Origin: Roseiarcus sp963835955
GTDB taxonomy: Bacteria > Pseudomonadota > Alphaproteobacteria > Rhizobiales > Beijerinckiaceae
Assembly (NCBI GenBank): GCA_963835955.1
Contig: CAWIHZ010000011.1
Span: forward strand, 73,956-137,955
DNA length: 64,000 nucleotides
Direction of reading: 5' to 3'
The notes below the pieces were generated by a model. That model was not told where the DNA came from. It saw only the letters and a list, made by a program, of their open reading frames with translations, and ran no database searches. Within the stretch, counting starts at the first letter, position 1. Each line of letters starts with the position of its first letter. The translations under genes and the position numbers were made by a program. Positions 26,499 through 35,848 of the stretch are shown here, piece by piece.

Positions 26499-26651
26499 AT
26501 GCGTCTTCTGATCTTCATTATTCTCATCATCCTCTTGATCGGCGCTTTTCCCGCCTGGCCCTACAGCGCCGGCTGGGGCTACTATCCGGTCGGAGGCTTG
26601 GGGACGATTCTGATCGTCCTTCTCGTTCTCGCTCTTCTCGGCTTTGTCTAG
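26499..26651 (+). CDS. DUF3309-type small membrane protein
   Basis: This 50-residue protein has two hydrophobic segments (LLIFIILIILLIGAF and GTILIVLLVLALLGFV) joined by PAWPYSAGWGYYPVGG, the pattern of the DUF3309 family common in alphaproteobacteria. Function is unknown. It is divergent from the YjbQ gene. Confidence 0.78.
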   Translation: MRLLIFIILIILLIGAFPAWPYSAGWGYYPVGGLGTILIVLLVLALLGFV

Positions 26652-27719
26652 GGCGTGCGGACATTCATCGGATGGCGAGTGCTGATCCGACAAGGTGGAT
26701 CATCGCGCTATAGCTTGCGTCCGTCTTCTCATAGCGCGTCTAACTGCCATGATCATGGGATGCGTCGGCGTTATGCGGCGTGAGCATGCCTTCGAGGGTG
26801 ACGCACAGCCACCATTTCCATCCATAATGGCGCGCCGCAGGCGCTCGTTGGCTCCCAAGCGCCCCCTCCGCTCGGCGGGAAAGCAGGAAAGCGACCAGCG
26901 TGCGCCGCTGGCGATTAGGCTTTGTTCGCGATTGAGATTCACCCTTGTTGGCGGCATCGCCGCCCCGCGAAACGGAAACGCGCTGTTTTGGCCTCCAAAA
27001 GTGGAGGCGCCTGGCAGTTGCTCCCTTTATTCCCTTTCTCGACCCCCGATCCGTTCTTTTAAGTTCCGCTAAGGGGCTGGCGCCATTTTCAGCCGCGGAT
27101 TGCGTCTTTTCAATCGCTTGCGGCGCCATTCGGCGCCGATTCGTCGACCGCTTGCCCTTAAGCGAGACCCGTGAGCTGCGCTTCGCCCCCGGATCGATCA
27201 TCCCTAAAGACTAAGGATTAAGGACCGGGAGCCGGACTGGGCTTTGCTTAAGACGTCTCAGCATGGGCGTCCGCTCGGAACCGATTCCGGTTTCGAATCC
27301 GAGCAAACGAGGCGCCAGCCCCAAAACCATGCCGAGAGCTTAAGACTTCGCGTCCCTTGCCGTTGTTCAGCGTGTCAACCCGCCCGCGTGAGGCCTTAAA
27401 GCGGCCGCTGCCCTCGGCGCGCCAGGCGCGCCTCGATCCAGCGACGAGGAAGACCATAACACGACTTCTGATTTTCTCAAAGAGAATGTCGAATAAAATT
27501 GATTTTCATAAAACGCCGCCTCCTGCCTCGTGCCTCCCGCCTCCTGTCCCCGGCCGCCCAGAAACCCGGCAGGCCGCCCGCGCCGCCCCGCCGCGCAAGT
27601 GACGCGTCTCGCCCGAGGGGCGAACGCTGAACCAATCCCGCGGTCGATGGTCCGGAGACGGGTCGGCCGAAGAGACGACCGGGAACACCGCGAGGAGCGA
27701 AGCGTCGAATTCTCGAACA
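26652..27719. other. Gene-poor kilobase containing a dispersed repeat
   Basis: No frame has a recognisable protein. The right half (27057-27622) is a copy of the repeat found again near 58.3 kb; the left half (26652-27056) shows nothing identifiable. Confidence 0.6.
27057..27622 (+). repeat. Dispersed ~550-bp noncoding repeat, copy 1
   Basis: From TTTTAAGTTCCGCTAAGG to GACGCGTCTCGCCCGAGGGG, the sequence matches 58319-58854 almost base for base in long blocks. These include TCAATCGCTTGCGGCGCC, GGAACCGATTCCGGTTTCG and the AT-rich end with CTTCTGATTTTCTCAAAGA. Differences are scattered substitutions and small indels, so no conserved reading frame is implied. No terminal inverted repeats or target duplications are evident. 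Confidence 0.85.
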
Positions 27720-28715
27720 CTAGACAGAGGCCGCAACGTCTCGCGCTGGAGGTGCGCGACCCGCCAGCAAGGCGTCGCGGCGGTCCGCTGTCGGCAGACC
27801 TTCCATTGCGCCCGCGACGGTCGCGGCAAGGGCGCCGGCGGCGCAGGCGCGGCGCGCCAGTCCATCCAATCCGGCCGCGGACTCCAGGTCTGTTTGTGAC
27901 ACGGCGAGATCGGCGAGCAGGCTGGCGGTGAAGGCGTCGCCACAGCCAACCGTATCGACGACTGCGACGGCCAGACCCGGCGCGCGCGCACGGCGTTCCG
28001 CGGTCGCCAGCAAGGCCCCGCGGGCGCCGAAGGTGACGGCCGTGAGGCGCCGCCGCGGCCGCCACAATCGCGCCAGGCCCTCCTCGACATCGCGCGCGCC
28101 GGTCATGAAGGTGAGCTCCTCCTCGCTGATCTTCAGAATATCGGCGTCCTCGGCCGCCTCGAGAGCGACGGCGCGCATCTCCGCCGGGTCCCGCCACAGC
28201 GACGGGCGCAAATTGACGTCGACGGAAACGAGAACGCCCGCCTCCTGCGCCACCCGCACGGCGTACCGCTGGGCTGCGGCGCAGACCGGTTCGCCTAGGA
28301 GCAGGCTGCCGACGTGGAGGATGCGCGAGGCGCGGATGACGTCGGTCTCCACCTCCGCCGGCGCGTAGGTCGATTCCGCGCAGCCCTTGCGATAGAGCAC
28401 GAAGTCGCGCTCGCCGTCCGCCGCGACCGTCACGACCGCGAGCGAAGTATTGCCTTCGCGCGTCGTCAGCACGCCCTCGGTCGCAACTCCGTAGCCAGCG
28501 AGGGTTGCGATCAAGAGCCGGCCGAACGCCTCGTCGCCGACCTTGCTCAGCATTGCCGCGCGACCACCGAGCCGCGCCACGCCCACAGCGACGTTCCCCG
28601 GCGCGCCGCCGGGCTTGGGGGTGAAACAAGACTTCCCTTCGGCGTCGCGCGCCGGCACCAGGTCGATGACCAGTTCGCCGAGGGCGACGACGTCATGACT
28701 TGGCGTTGCAGGCAT
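27720..28715 (-). CDS. PfkB-family carbohydrate kinase (fructokinase-like)
   Basis: This 331-residue sugar kinase has the N-terminal PfkB signature around GGAPGNVAVGVARLGGRAAML and the ATP/anion-hole motif DTVGCGDAFTASLLADLA with the catalytic Asp. The ATG at 28715 (MPATPSHDVVALGELVIDLVP) fits the family N-terminus; an alternative start lies upstream. It is divergent from a sugar-type ABC transporter and most likely phosphorylates the imported sugar or its keto derivative. Fructose is the likeliest substrate by family resemblance only. Confidence 0.88.
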   Translation of the reverse strand: MPATPSHDVVALGELVIDLVPARDAEGKSCFTPKPGGAPGNVAVGVARLGGRAAMLSKVGDEAFGRLLIATLAGYGVATEGVLTTREGNTSLAVVTVAADGERDFVLYRKGCAESTYAPAEVETDVIRASRILHVGSLLLGEPVCAAAQRYAVRVAQEAGVLVSVDVNLRPSLWRDPAEMRAVALEAAEDADILKISEEELTFMTGARDVEEGLARLWRPRRRLTAVTFGARGALLATAERRARAPGLAVAVVDTVGCGDAFTASLLADLAVSQTDLESAAGLDGLARRACAAGALAATVAGAMEGLPTADRRDALLAGRAPPARDVAASV

Positions 28716-28873
28716 GGCGTGGACGCTTTCCCTAGTGCGGCGCGACTGGACTGCTTGCGGCATCCTGCCACCGCGGAAGGCCCTCACCAAGCCGCACCGC
28801 CGGCGCCCGTCGGCGGGCGGCGGCCAGGCGCGCGACCGGGACGGCGCCCCCTTATCGCCCAGGGTGCGAGTCG

Positions 28874-28903
28874 TTGACGTGCTTCTCGAGCTTTCGCTAT
28901 AAG
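28874..28903 (+). promoter_or_regulatory. Sigma70-type promoter of the sugar ABC operon
   Basis: TTGACG at 28874-28879 and TATAAG at 28898-28903, 18 bp apart, with the binding-protein gene starting at 29039. Confidence 0.5.
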
Positions 28904-28907
28904 TATT

Positions 28908-28927
28908 AATCGATTAGCTGATCGATT
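28908..28927 (+). promoter_or_regulatory. Operator-like inverted repeat over the transcription start
   Basis: AATCGAT-N6-ATCGATT forms a symmetric site that starts 5 bp after the -10 box. Its first half is itself an AATCGATT palindrome, the shape bound by LacI-type sugar repressors. No regulator gene is adjacent. Confidence 0.45.
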
Positions 28928-29038
28928 GACGGCCGGTTCAAGGGACGGTCGGGTCCGTTCCGGCGCCTGCCGGCGGTAGTAAGCCGTCCGCGAAAATGCG
29001 GTCGCCGTCTAAATGACTGCAAAGGGAGGAAATCGAAA

Positions 29039-30517
29039 ATGTCTAAATTCTTGGGTTGGTCAACAATGTTGGCGGGGGCGATGCTCGCTCTCGCGGCGCT
29101 GCCGGCGCGCGCGGCCGGGAAGTTCGATGGAGTGACGGTCAACATCATGACGCAGACTGGCGCGATCCAGGAACCGCTGCAGCGGCGCGCGCCGGAATTC
29201 GAGAAGATGACTGGCGCCAAAATAAACATTATCGCGGTTCCATTCTCCGACCTCTATCAGAAGTTGCTCACCGATTGGGCGAGCGGCACCAATTCGGTCG
29301 ACGCTGCGGTGTTCGCGCCGCAGTGGATGGTCGATTACGTCTCCGGTGGCTATCTGGAGGATCTCGGCCCCCGGATCGCCAAGGACAAAGCCCTCCAGTG
29401 GGATCAGATCGCGCCGTTCTTCCGGAACTTCTCGGCCAATTTCGAAGGCAAGACGTATCTCATTCCGCTCGATGGCGACTTCCACATGCTTTATTACCGG
29501 ACCGATGTGTTCAAAAAGGCCGGTCTGAAGCCGCCGGCGACCTGGGATGAATATCTCGCCGACGCGAAAGCGCTCAACGGCAAGGATTTCAACGGCGACG
29601 GCTCCAAAGGGTTCGGCTCCTGCATTGCCAAGAAGCGCAATGCCCAGAGCTATTGGTTCATAACTGACATCGCCGGTTCGATGATCCAATCGAAGGGGAC
29701 GGCGCAGGGCGCCTTCTTCGACACCAAGAACATGAAGCCGCTGATCGACAACGACGCGTTCCGCAAGGCGCTCGATTTCTTGAAAGAGTCGGGCAAGTAC
29801 GGCCCGCCGAACGAACTCAACATGGACGTGAGCGACACGCGTCCGCTGTTCGTCTCCGGCAAGTGCGCCCTCAACCTCGACTGGGGCGATGTCGGCGTGC
29901 TGGCGATCGACCCGAAAAGCTCGAAGGTGATCGACAAGACCGGATCGGCGATCACGCCCGGCTCGAAGGAGGTGCTGAACTGGGCGACCGGCAAGCTCGA
30001 AGCCTGCACCAAGGAGACCTGTCCCTACGCGATCGACGGCGTCAACCACGCGCCCTACGCCGCGTTCGGCGGCTGGAGCGGCGGCATCAACGCCAAGGCC
30101 AAACCCAAAGTGAAGGACGCCGCCTTTGCGTTCCTGTCCTATGTGGGGCAGCCGGCGCAGTCGAACGTCGACGTCACCATCGGCAAGACGGGGTTCAACC
30201 CCTATCGTCTGTCGCAATTCACCTACAACGACATCTGGAAGAAGGCCGGCATGAGCAAGGTGGCTGGCGACAGCTATCTCGGCGCCATCAAGGCGAGCCT
30301 CGACAGCCCGAACATGATCCTCGACCTGCGCATCCCGCAGAATCAGAAGTATCAGCAAGTCGTGCTCGACGAGGCGATCTCGCGCTTCCTCGCTGGCGAA
30401 ATCGACAAGGAAGCGACCGTCAAGGCCGTTTACGACGGCTGGAACGATCTCAATGAACAGATCGGCGTGGCGAGCCAGCTGAAATTCTACAAAGGCTCGC
30501 TCGGCATACAGCGGTAG
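29039..30517 (+). CDS. Extracellular sugar-binding protein of an ABC transporter
   Basis: This 492-residue family-1-type solute-binding protein has a signal peptide (LAGAMLALAALPARAA, cleavage near residue 25). The mature part has features of sugar or polyol binders, such as IIAVPFSDLYQKLLTDWASGTN and DGDFHMLYYRTDVFKKAGLKPPATWDEY. A GGGAGGA site lies 8 bases before the ATG. It is first of a four-gene plus-strand operon with two permeases and an ATPase. The ligand is not evident. Confidence 0.9.
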   Translation: MSKFLGWSTMLAGAMLALAALPARAAGKFDGVTVNIMTQTGAIQEPLQRRAPEFEKMTGAKINIIAVPFSDLYQKLLTDWASGTNSVDAAVFAPQWMVDYVSGGYLEDLGPRIAKDKALQWDQIAPFFRNFSANFEGKTYLIPLDGDFHMLYYRTDVFKKAGLKPPATWDEYLADAKALNGKDFNGDGSKGFGSCIAKKRNAQSYWFITDIAGSMIQSKGTAQGAFFDTKNMKPLIDNDAFRKALDFLKESGKYGPPNELNMDVSDTRPLFVSGKCALNLDWGDVGVLAIDPKSSKVIDKTGSAITPGSKEVLNWATGKLEACTKETCPYAIDGVNHAPYAAFGGWSGGINAKAKPKVKDAAFAFLSYVGQPAQSNVDVTIGKTGFNPYRLSQFTYNDIWKKAGMSKVAGDSYLGAIKASLDSPNMILDLRIPQNQKYQQVVLDEAISRFLAGEIDKEATVKAVYDGWNDLNEQIGVASQLKFYKGSLGIQR

Positions 30518-30535
30518 GCCGCGCACACAAGGACC

Positions 30536-30562
30536 GCCCCGGCGCGAGGCTCGCGCCGGGGC
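30536..30562 (+). terminator. Stable hairpin between the binding protein and permease genes
   Basis: GCCCCGGCGCGAG and its inverted complement lie almost back to back, 18 bp after the binding-protein stop. Such intergenic stem-loops usually stabilise the binding-protein mRNA and reduce read-through to the permeases. No U-run follows. Confidence 0.55.
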
Positions 30563-30633
30563 TCAAACCTTTCCCCGGACAATTTCCACGGCGTCGGCGA
30601 CCACGCAACGCGAGCCGGAAGATCGTCAGACGA

Positions 30634-31767
30634 ATGACCCGAGCTCACGCCGTATCCGCCGAGACGACCGCGCGCGAGACCCGCGACGAGTGGATCGACC
30701 GCAACTCCGGCCGGATCATGGTGCTGCCGGCGGTGATCATCCTGCTGGCGTTCGCGATATTCCCGCTGATCATCTCGATCTATCTGTCGCTGTGCCGCTT
30801 CGCGCTCGCCCCCGGCGGCTTCAAGCTGACCTTCATCGGGCTCTACAACTTTCGCCGCCTGCTGTTCGGCGCGCAGCAATATCATTTCCTCGGGACGTTC
30901 AAACCGCTCGGCTGGCCCGAATGGATCGTCTTCGGCGCCTTCGTCGTCCTGGTCCTGATCTGGTTCCGCCGCTACCTGGCGACTGGGTTCACCGGCGTGG
31001 GCATGGTCGGTCGACTGATCTCCGCGAGTCTGGCGACCGGGCTTGTGTTGGCGGCGCTCGCGACGATGCCCGCCGGCGCTTACGAAGGGACGCTGCTGAC
31101 AACCTACTTCTATGTCGTCGCCGGCGTCGTCGTGCAGTTCCTGCTCGGTCTCGGCCTGGCGCTGCTGTGCGCGCAACCGATCCGCGGACGCAACTTCTTC
31201 CGCGTCATTTTCTTCATCCCGCTGATGGTGACCCCGGTCGGCGTGGCCTACATGTTCCGCATGCTCGCCGACATGCAGAAGGGGCCCTTCGCGCCGGTGA
31301 GCGCGGCGTTGGGCTTCGGCGACTGGTCGTGGGCGGAGCACGCATGGTCGGCGCGCCTGATGGTGCTGATCGGCGACACCTGGCAGTGGACGCCGTTCCT
31401 GTTCATTGTGCTGCTCGCGGCGATCGAAAATCAGCCGCGCGATCAGCTCGAGGCGGCGCGCCTGGACGGCGCCGGCAATTTTCAGATCTTCCGCGACATC
31501 ACCTGGCCGGCGATCGCGCCGATCGCGGCCACGGTGGTGCTGATCCGCATCATCGAGGCGTTCAAGATCATCGACATACCGAATGTGCTGACCGCGGGCG
31601 GCCCGGGGCTGGCCACGGAATCTCTGACCCTGCACGCGTTCATCGCATGGCGAACGCAGGATCTCGGCGGCTCGGCGGCGATCGGCTATCTGCTCTTGTT
31701 CGTCTCGACGATCACCTGCGTTTCATTCTTCAACTACGTGGTCCGTTGGACGCGGAGACACCAGTGA
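30634..31767 (+). CDS. Sugar ABC transporter permease, MalF-like, with inserted helices
   Basis: This is a 377-residue inner-membrane permease. TM1 is at about residues 28-50, and the EAA loop that contacts the ATPase is at 273-296 (EAARLDGAGNFQIFRDITWPAIAP). Compared with standard MalF/UgpA-type permeases of about 300 residues, there is an extra segment at about 90-150. It contains two more predicted helices (EWIVFGAFVVLVLIWF and LISASLATGLVLAALA) before the usual TM2. Its stop overlaps the GTG of the next permease. Confidence 0.88.
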   Translation: MTRAHAVSAETTARETRDEWIDRNSGRIMVLPAVIILLAFAIFPLIISIYLSLCRFALAPGGFKLTFIGLYNFRRLLFGAQQYHFLGTFKPLGWPEWIVFGAFVVLVLIWFRRYLATGFTGVGMVGRLISASLATGLVLAALATMPAGAYEGTLLTTYFYVVAGVVVQFLLGLGLALLCAQPIRGRNFFRVIFFIPLMVTPVGVAYMFRMLADMQKGPFAPVSAALGFGDWSWAEHAWSARLMVLIGDTWQWTPFLFIVLLAAIENQPRDQLEAARLDGAGNFQIFRDITWPAIAPIAATVVLIRIIEAFKIIDIPNVLTAGGPGLATESLTLHAFIAWRTQDLGGSAAIGYLLLFVSTITCVSFFNYVVRWTRRHQ

Positions 31768-32816
31768 CGCAAAGCGCCGAAACCCGAACGTGGACCCAGC
31801 GCCTGTTCGAGCCCAAACGCCTCGAGGAGATCGCGATCGCGCCGAAGATCGCGACCTACCTGTTGCTCGGCCTGTGGGCTCTCATCGTTCTGTTCCCGCT
31901 CTACTGGGTGCTGGTGACGTCGTTCAAGATCGAGGTCGAGGTCGACAGCGGCCCCTACTATCTGCCGTTCGTCGATTTCAAGCCGACGCTCGCCGCCTGG
32001 AATTTCATGCTGCTGCAGAACAACACGCTCGGACCCTACCTCAACTCAGTCGTGGTGGCGCTTTCGAGCACTCTGCTTGCCCTATTGATTGGCGCGCTTG
32101 CCGCCTATGCGCTGGTGCGCATCCGTTTCCAGGTCAAGCTCGCCGCCGTGCTGACCTTCCTGGTTTTGCTCGTCGCCGTGGTCATCGCTGTCGCCGCCCT
32201 GGGCGTTCCGTGGCCGGCGGCGATCGCGGTGGCGATCGCGCTCTTTCTGCTCGCGCTCGGCACCTTCGTCCGACGCTTCAAGGCCGCGGTCGGCAACAGC
32301 GACATCGAGTTCTGGATGATTTCCAACCGGATCATGCCGCCGATCGTCGCCGTGCTGCCGATCTACGTGATGTTCCAGCACCTCAGACTGCTCGACACGC
32401 AGATCGCGCTGATATCGACCTATACCGGCGTCAACCTGCCGATCGTAGTGTGGTTGACCCGCGATTTCTTCGCCGGCATCCCGCTCGATCTCGAGGAGAG
32501 CGCGGAGATCGACGGCGCATCGAAATTCCGGGTGTTCTTCACCATCGCCCTGCCGCTGGTTCGCTCGGGCCTCGCGGCGACATTCATGCTGGTCCTGATC
32601 CTCAGCTGGAACGAATTCCTGCTGGCGCTGTTCCTGACCAACGCCAACGCCGTGACGATGCCGGTGCTGGTGGCGGCGCAGAACACCACCCGCGGTCCGC
32701 AGTGGTGGTACATGTCGGTGCTGATCGTGGTGATGATCGCGCCAGTGATCGTGATTGCCGGGTTCCTGCAGAAACATATCGCGCGCGGCCTGCTGGTCGG
32801 CGCCGTCAAGGGTTAG
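31764..32816 (+). CDS. Sugar ABC transporter permease, MalG-like, with inserted helices
   Basis: 350 residues, starting at GTG 31764 overlapping the previous stop. TM1 is at about 31-53; the EAA loop is at about 245-265 (ESAEIDGASKFRVFFTIALPL). Normal MalG-type permeases are about 270-290 residues. Here an extra segment at about 122-180 carries two additional hydrophobic helices (LAAVLTFLVLLVAVVIAVAAL and IAVAIALFLLALGTFV) after AAYALVRIRF and before NRIMPPIVAVLPIYV. Both permeases of the pair are thus enlarged. Confidence 0.88.
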   Translation: MTQSAETRTWTQRLFEPKRLEEIAIAPKIATYLLLGLWALIVLFPLYWVLVTSFKIEVEVDSGPYYLPFVDFKPTLAAWNFMLLQNNTLGPYLNSVVVALSSTLLALLIGALAAYALVRIRFQVKLAAVLTFLVLLVAVVIAVAALGVPWPAAIAVAIALFLLALGTFVRRFKAAVGNSDIEFWMISNRIMPPIVAVLPIYVMFQHLRLLDTQIALISTYTGVNLPIVVWLTRDFFAGIPLDLEESAEIDGASKFRVFFTIALPLVRSGLAATFMLVLILSWNEFLLALFLTNANAVTMPVLVAAQNTTRGPQWWYMSVLIVVMIAPVIVIAGFLQKHIARGLLVGAVKG

Positions 32817-32825
32817 GGCCGAGCG

Positions 32826-33875
32826 ATGCGCGTGAGGCTGGCGAACATCCACAAATCCTTCGGATCCGTCGAGGTGGTGAGGGGGCTCGACCTCGAGGTC
32901 GACGACGGCGAATTCCTGGTGCTGCTGGGCGCCTCGGGCTCAGGCAAAACCACGGCGCTGCGCATGATTGCGGGCCTCGAATCGGTGACCTCCGGCCGTG
33001 TCCTGATCGGCGACCGCGACGTCACCGACGTCCTGCCGAAATACCGGGATGTGGCGATGGTGTTCCAGTCCTACGCCCTCTATCCGCATATGACTGTGTT
33101 CGCCAACATCGCCTACCCGCTGACCGTGCGCAATCACCCCAAGGCGGAGATCGAAGAGAGCGTCAAGGACGTCGCGCGCCAGGTGCAGCTGGATATGCTC
33201 CTTGAACGCTATCCACGCCAGCTCTCGGGCGGTCAGCGCCAGCGCGTCGCCCTTGCGCGAGCCATGATCCGGCGACCCGCGGCGTTCCTGATGGACGAGC
33301 CGCTCTCCAACCTCGACGCCAAGCTGCGCGGCTATATGCGCGCCGAACTCAAGCACATGCAGCGCCAACTCGGCATCACGACGATCTATGTGACGCACGA
33401 CCAGATCGAGGCGATGACGCTTGCTCGTCGGGTGGCGCTGCTGGAGAAGGGCGTGCTGCAGCAGCTCGACACGCCCGTCAATATCTACAATAGGCCCGCG
33501 AACCTCTTTGTCGCGGGCTTCATCGGCTCGCCGCCGATGAATCTGCTCGACGGGGCGCTCGTCGACGGCCGCTTCTCGGCTTCAGCTGGGACCTTCGGCA
33601 CGTCGAGCCGCGCGTCACGCCGCGCCGCCGTCGCAGGCGTCCGGCCGGAGGACTGCCATGTGACCGATCCGGCCAACGGCAAGATCGTTGGCGAGGTTTA
33701 TGCAACTGAACTCATGGGCGACCATGCTCTGGTCACCTGCCGGATCGACGGGGCGACAATCACGGCCAAAACGGAGAAGACGTTCGACCGCGGCGATGGG
33801 GAGGCCATAGGCGTCGACTTCGCCGAGACGGCAGTGCACCTGTTCGACAAGGCGTCGGGCGACCGAATCGACTGA
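32826..33875 (+). CDS. Sugar ABC transporter ATP-binding protein, MalK/UgpC-like
   Basis: This 349-residue ATPase has Walker A GASGSGKT (35-42), Q-loop VFQSYALYPHM, signature LSGGQRQRVALARA, Walker B AFLMDEPLSNLDAKL and H-loop YVTHDQ. A C-terminal TOBE-type domain follows (GVRPEDCHV, VYATELMGDHALVTCRI). It completes the importer operon; the spacing to the permease gene is 9 bp. Confidence 0.94.
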   Translation: MRVRLANIHKSFGSVEVVRGLDLEVDDGEFLVLLGASGSGKTTALRMIAGLESVTSGRVLIGDRDVTDVLPKYRDVAMVFQSYALYPHMTVFANIAYPLTVRNHPKAEIEESVKDVARQVQLDMLLERYPRQLSGGQRQRVALARAMIRRPAAFLMDEPLSNLDAKLRGYMRAELKHMQRQLGITTIYVTHDQIEAMTLARRVALLEKGVLQQLDTPVNIYNRPANLFVAGFIGSPPMNLLDGALVDGRFSASAGTFGTSSRASRRAAVAGVRPEDCHVTDPANGKIVGEVYATELMGDHALVTCRIDGATITAKTEKTFDRGDGEAIGVDFAETAVHLFDKASGDRID

Positions 33876-33900
33876 CGCCCGGCGCCCGGTCGAACATGGC

Positions 33901-34854
33901 TCAGCGCCCTTTCGCAGCGTCGAGGGCGATCCGGCTCAACCGATCGAATGCGGGGCCGGAGACTGGAATGTCGATTTCGAACACCTCGGCGATGACGCGC
34001 GTCCAGCCGTGAAGGAAATAAATCCAGCCATCCGCGACGCTCAAGGGCCCGCGGGCCTGCGCGGCCCTGGCCTGAGCGAGGAACGCCAAGTCTCCGCGAT
34101 AGTTGAAATCCCACGCGACGCCGTTGCGTGGAAAGGTCGCGGCGTCGGTCAGCGGCGATCCCGGGCGGTCCTTGCCAAGCCCGGTCGCGTTCACGACCAT
34201 CGAGCCCTCCGGCAGCTTGGCCAAGAGCCGGTCGGCCGTCGCGGGCTCGGGCGTGATCGCATAGTCGATCGGAAGAGCGAAGCCGACGCGATGGTGGATT
34301 TCTCGGATCTCAGCCAGCCCCGCCTCATCGAGCGCTGTCTCGATGACACGTGCTGGAACGTCTCCGCCCGCCTTTGCCCTTTCGTGCAGGTAGAGCGTTA
34401 GGGCCATCGCCGAACCGCCAGCGCCGAGCAGGAGAAGCTCAGCGCCAGTGCGGCGCCAATAACCCTCGTCTATGATCGACACGAGCGCCTCGCCGACGGT
34501 GATTGGGTCCTTGGCATGGCCGCGAAGGCGTGCGCCGCGCTTTGAAATACTGCTGATCTCGCCAAGCGTCTGGGCGTAAGGATCGAGCTCGTCAAAAAGA
34601 TCTCGCGACGCTTTCAGGAGGTTCACCTTATGCGTCGTTACGAGCGCCCCAAGGGAGCGCGGGTCGCTCTTTATGAAGCTTACGGCTTGGCGGTAGCGCG
34701 CAGGTTCGTCGTTCGGGACGAAATCAATGCCCTTGATGACAGCGCGCAGCTCAAGCGCCTCCGCCCAGCGCGGAAACACCTTCATGATCGACGATTGCCC
34801 AGTCGTTGCGCCAATAAAGTAGATCGTTCGTTCCGTCGCGGGTGAGTAGGACAT
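33901..34854 (-). CDS. Shikimate-dehydrogenase-like oxidoreductase
   Basis: This 317-residue protein is of the AroE fold but not a standard AroE. The substrate-domain Lys is in ALVTTHKVNLLK, an Asp is in GHAKDPITVGEAL, and the nucleotide-binding loop is LLLGAGGSAMAL. It is about 40 residues longer than AroE, with MVVNATGLGKDRPGSPLTD and an altered C-terminus (GWIYFLHGWTRVIAEVFEI). The ATG at 34854 gives YFIGATTGQSS as the first strand. The true substrate may be another hydroxy-acid or polyol. It converges on the sugar importer operon. Confidence 0.8.
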   Translation of the reverse strand: MSYSPATERTIYFIGATTGQSSIMKVFPRWAEALELRAVIKGIDFVPNDEPARYRQAVSFIKSDPRSLGALVTTHKVNLLKASRDLFDELDPYAQTLGEISSISKRGARLRGHAKDPITVGEALVSIIDEGYWRRTGAELLLLGAGGSAMALTLYLHERAKAGGDVPARVIETALDEAGLAEIREIHHRVGFALPIDYAITPEPATADRLLAKLPEGSMVVNATGLGKDRPGSPLTDAATFPRNGVAWDFNYRGDLAFLAQARAAQARGPLSVADGWIYFLHGWTRVIAEVFEIDIPVSGPAFDRLSRIALDAAKGR

Positions 34855-35848
34855 CTGCCGGCGATTCAATTTTGCGTTTGTTGAAAGTGATTGCAGACGG
34901 AAGGCCGTTTCGCGCTCGTCGCAAAGAGTGCGAGCCCCAGGCCGTCGAGCTGTAAAGTGGAGCACTCCCGAACCGCCACGCGACGGTCTAATCGCGCTAG
35001 GCGTTCTGCGCTAACGCGGAGGACTTGGCGAGAGAAGCTTACCGCCGCTTTTGAGTCTTCGTCACACAGACCTGTCGCGCTCGCTGTTCGATAAGGCGCC
35101 AAACCCGATTCAGCATCCTTTGGCTTCAGCCCAAAAAGCGCCGCCCGTTTCGCACTGCTGCGTTGAGCAAAGGGCGGAACGTAGCCATGCGCCGGCTGAC
35201 GATTCGGGGCAACATGAAAACGGGAGCGTAAGCGCGTTTGCCAATGCATGTGAATCGTTCGCCCTTTGGATGACCAAAGAGTCGTCGTCTGAGGGTCGAC
35301 GGACCGACCGCCTGCGCAATAGGAGGGCATGTCGCTAAACGAATGGCTGCTTTCCCCCAACTGCAATGGGTCCAGGGTTGGCTACTATTCAGACCCTACC
35401 TATTTCTTGGACTTCTCACGGCTCTGATCTCGTGGGGCGCCGACTATGCCAGTCGCGATTTGCACGGCTCTGTCGAAGGATGATTGTGGCGTCCCGACCG
35501 CTGGCCCTAGCCCGAATAGCCCGTCGCCGTGACAAGACGCCATCCCTAGCCCGCCTAACCCGCAGCCACTCCCAGGCAGTCGCATAGCGCCGGTCCGTGC
35601 AACGGAGAAAGGCCCCCGGTCCGCGACGGTCGTTGCGCCCATAGACCGCAAGCTTATCCGCGAGGCCTTCGTCACCCGTCGCGCACTTGAGGTTGAGAGC
35701 AATCGCTTGGCCGCCAAACTCATGAGCGACCGTGACGCGGACCGGGAGGTCTCGATTTCCTGGAGTCCATGAGCCCTGACTGGCGGCGCGGGGCGAAGAA
35801 CGGACGCCGGCCGAGAGCGACACGGTCGATCTTTTTCGGCGGCATCGG
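34855..35848. other. Gene-poor kilobase
   Basis: Several frames are open for 70-160 codons, but none has a recognisable family, a good start site or consistent codon use. Base composition is a little lower in GC than the neighbours in places. The piece at 35590-35770 may be eroded coding sequence (IDRKLIREAFVTRRALEVE on the plus strand), but I cannot assign it. Confidence 0.4.
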
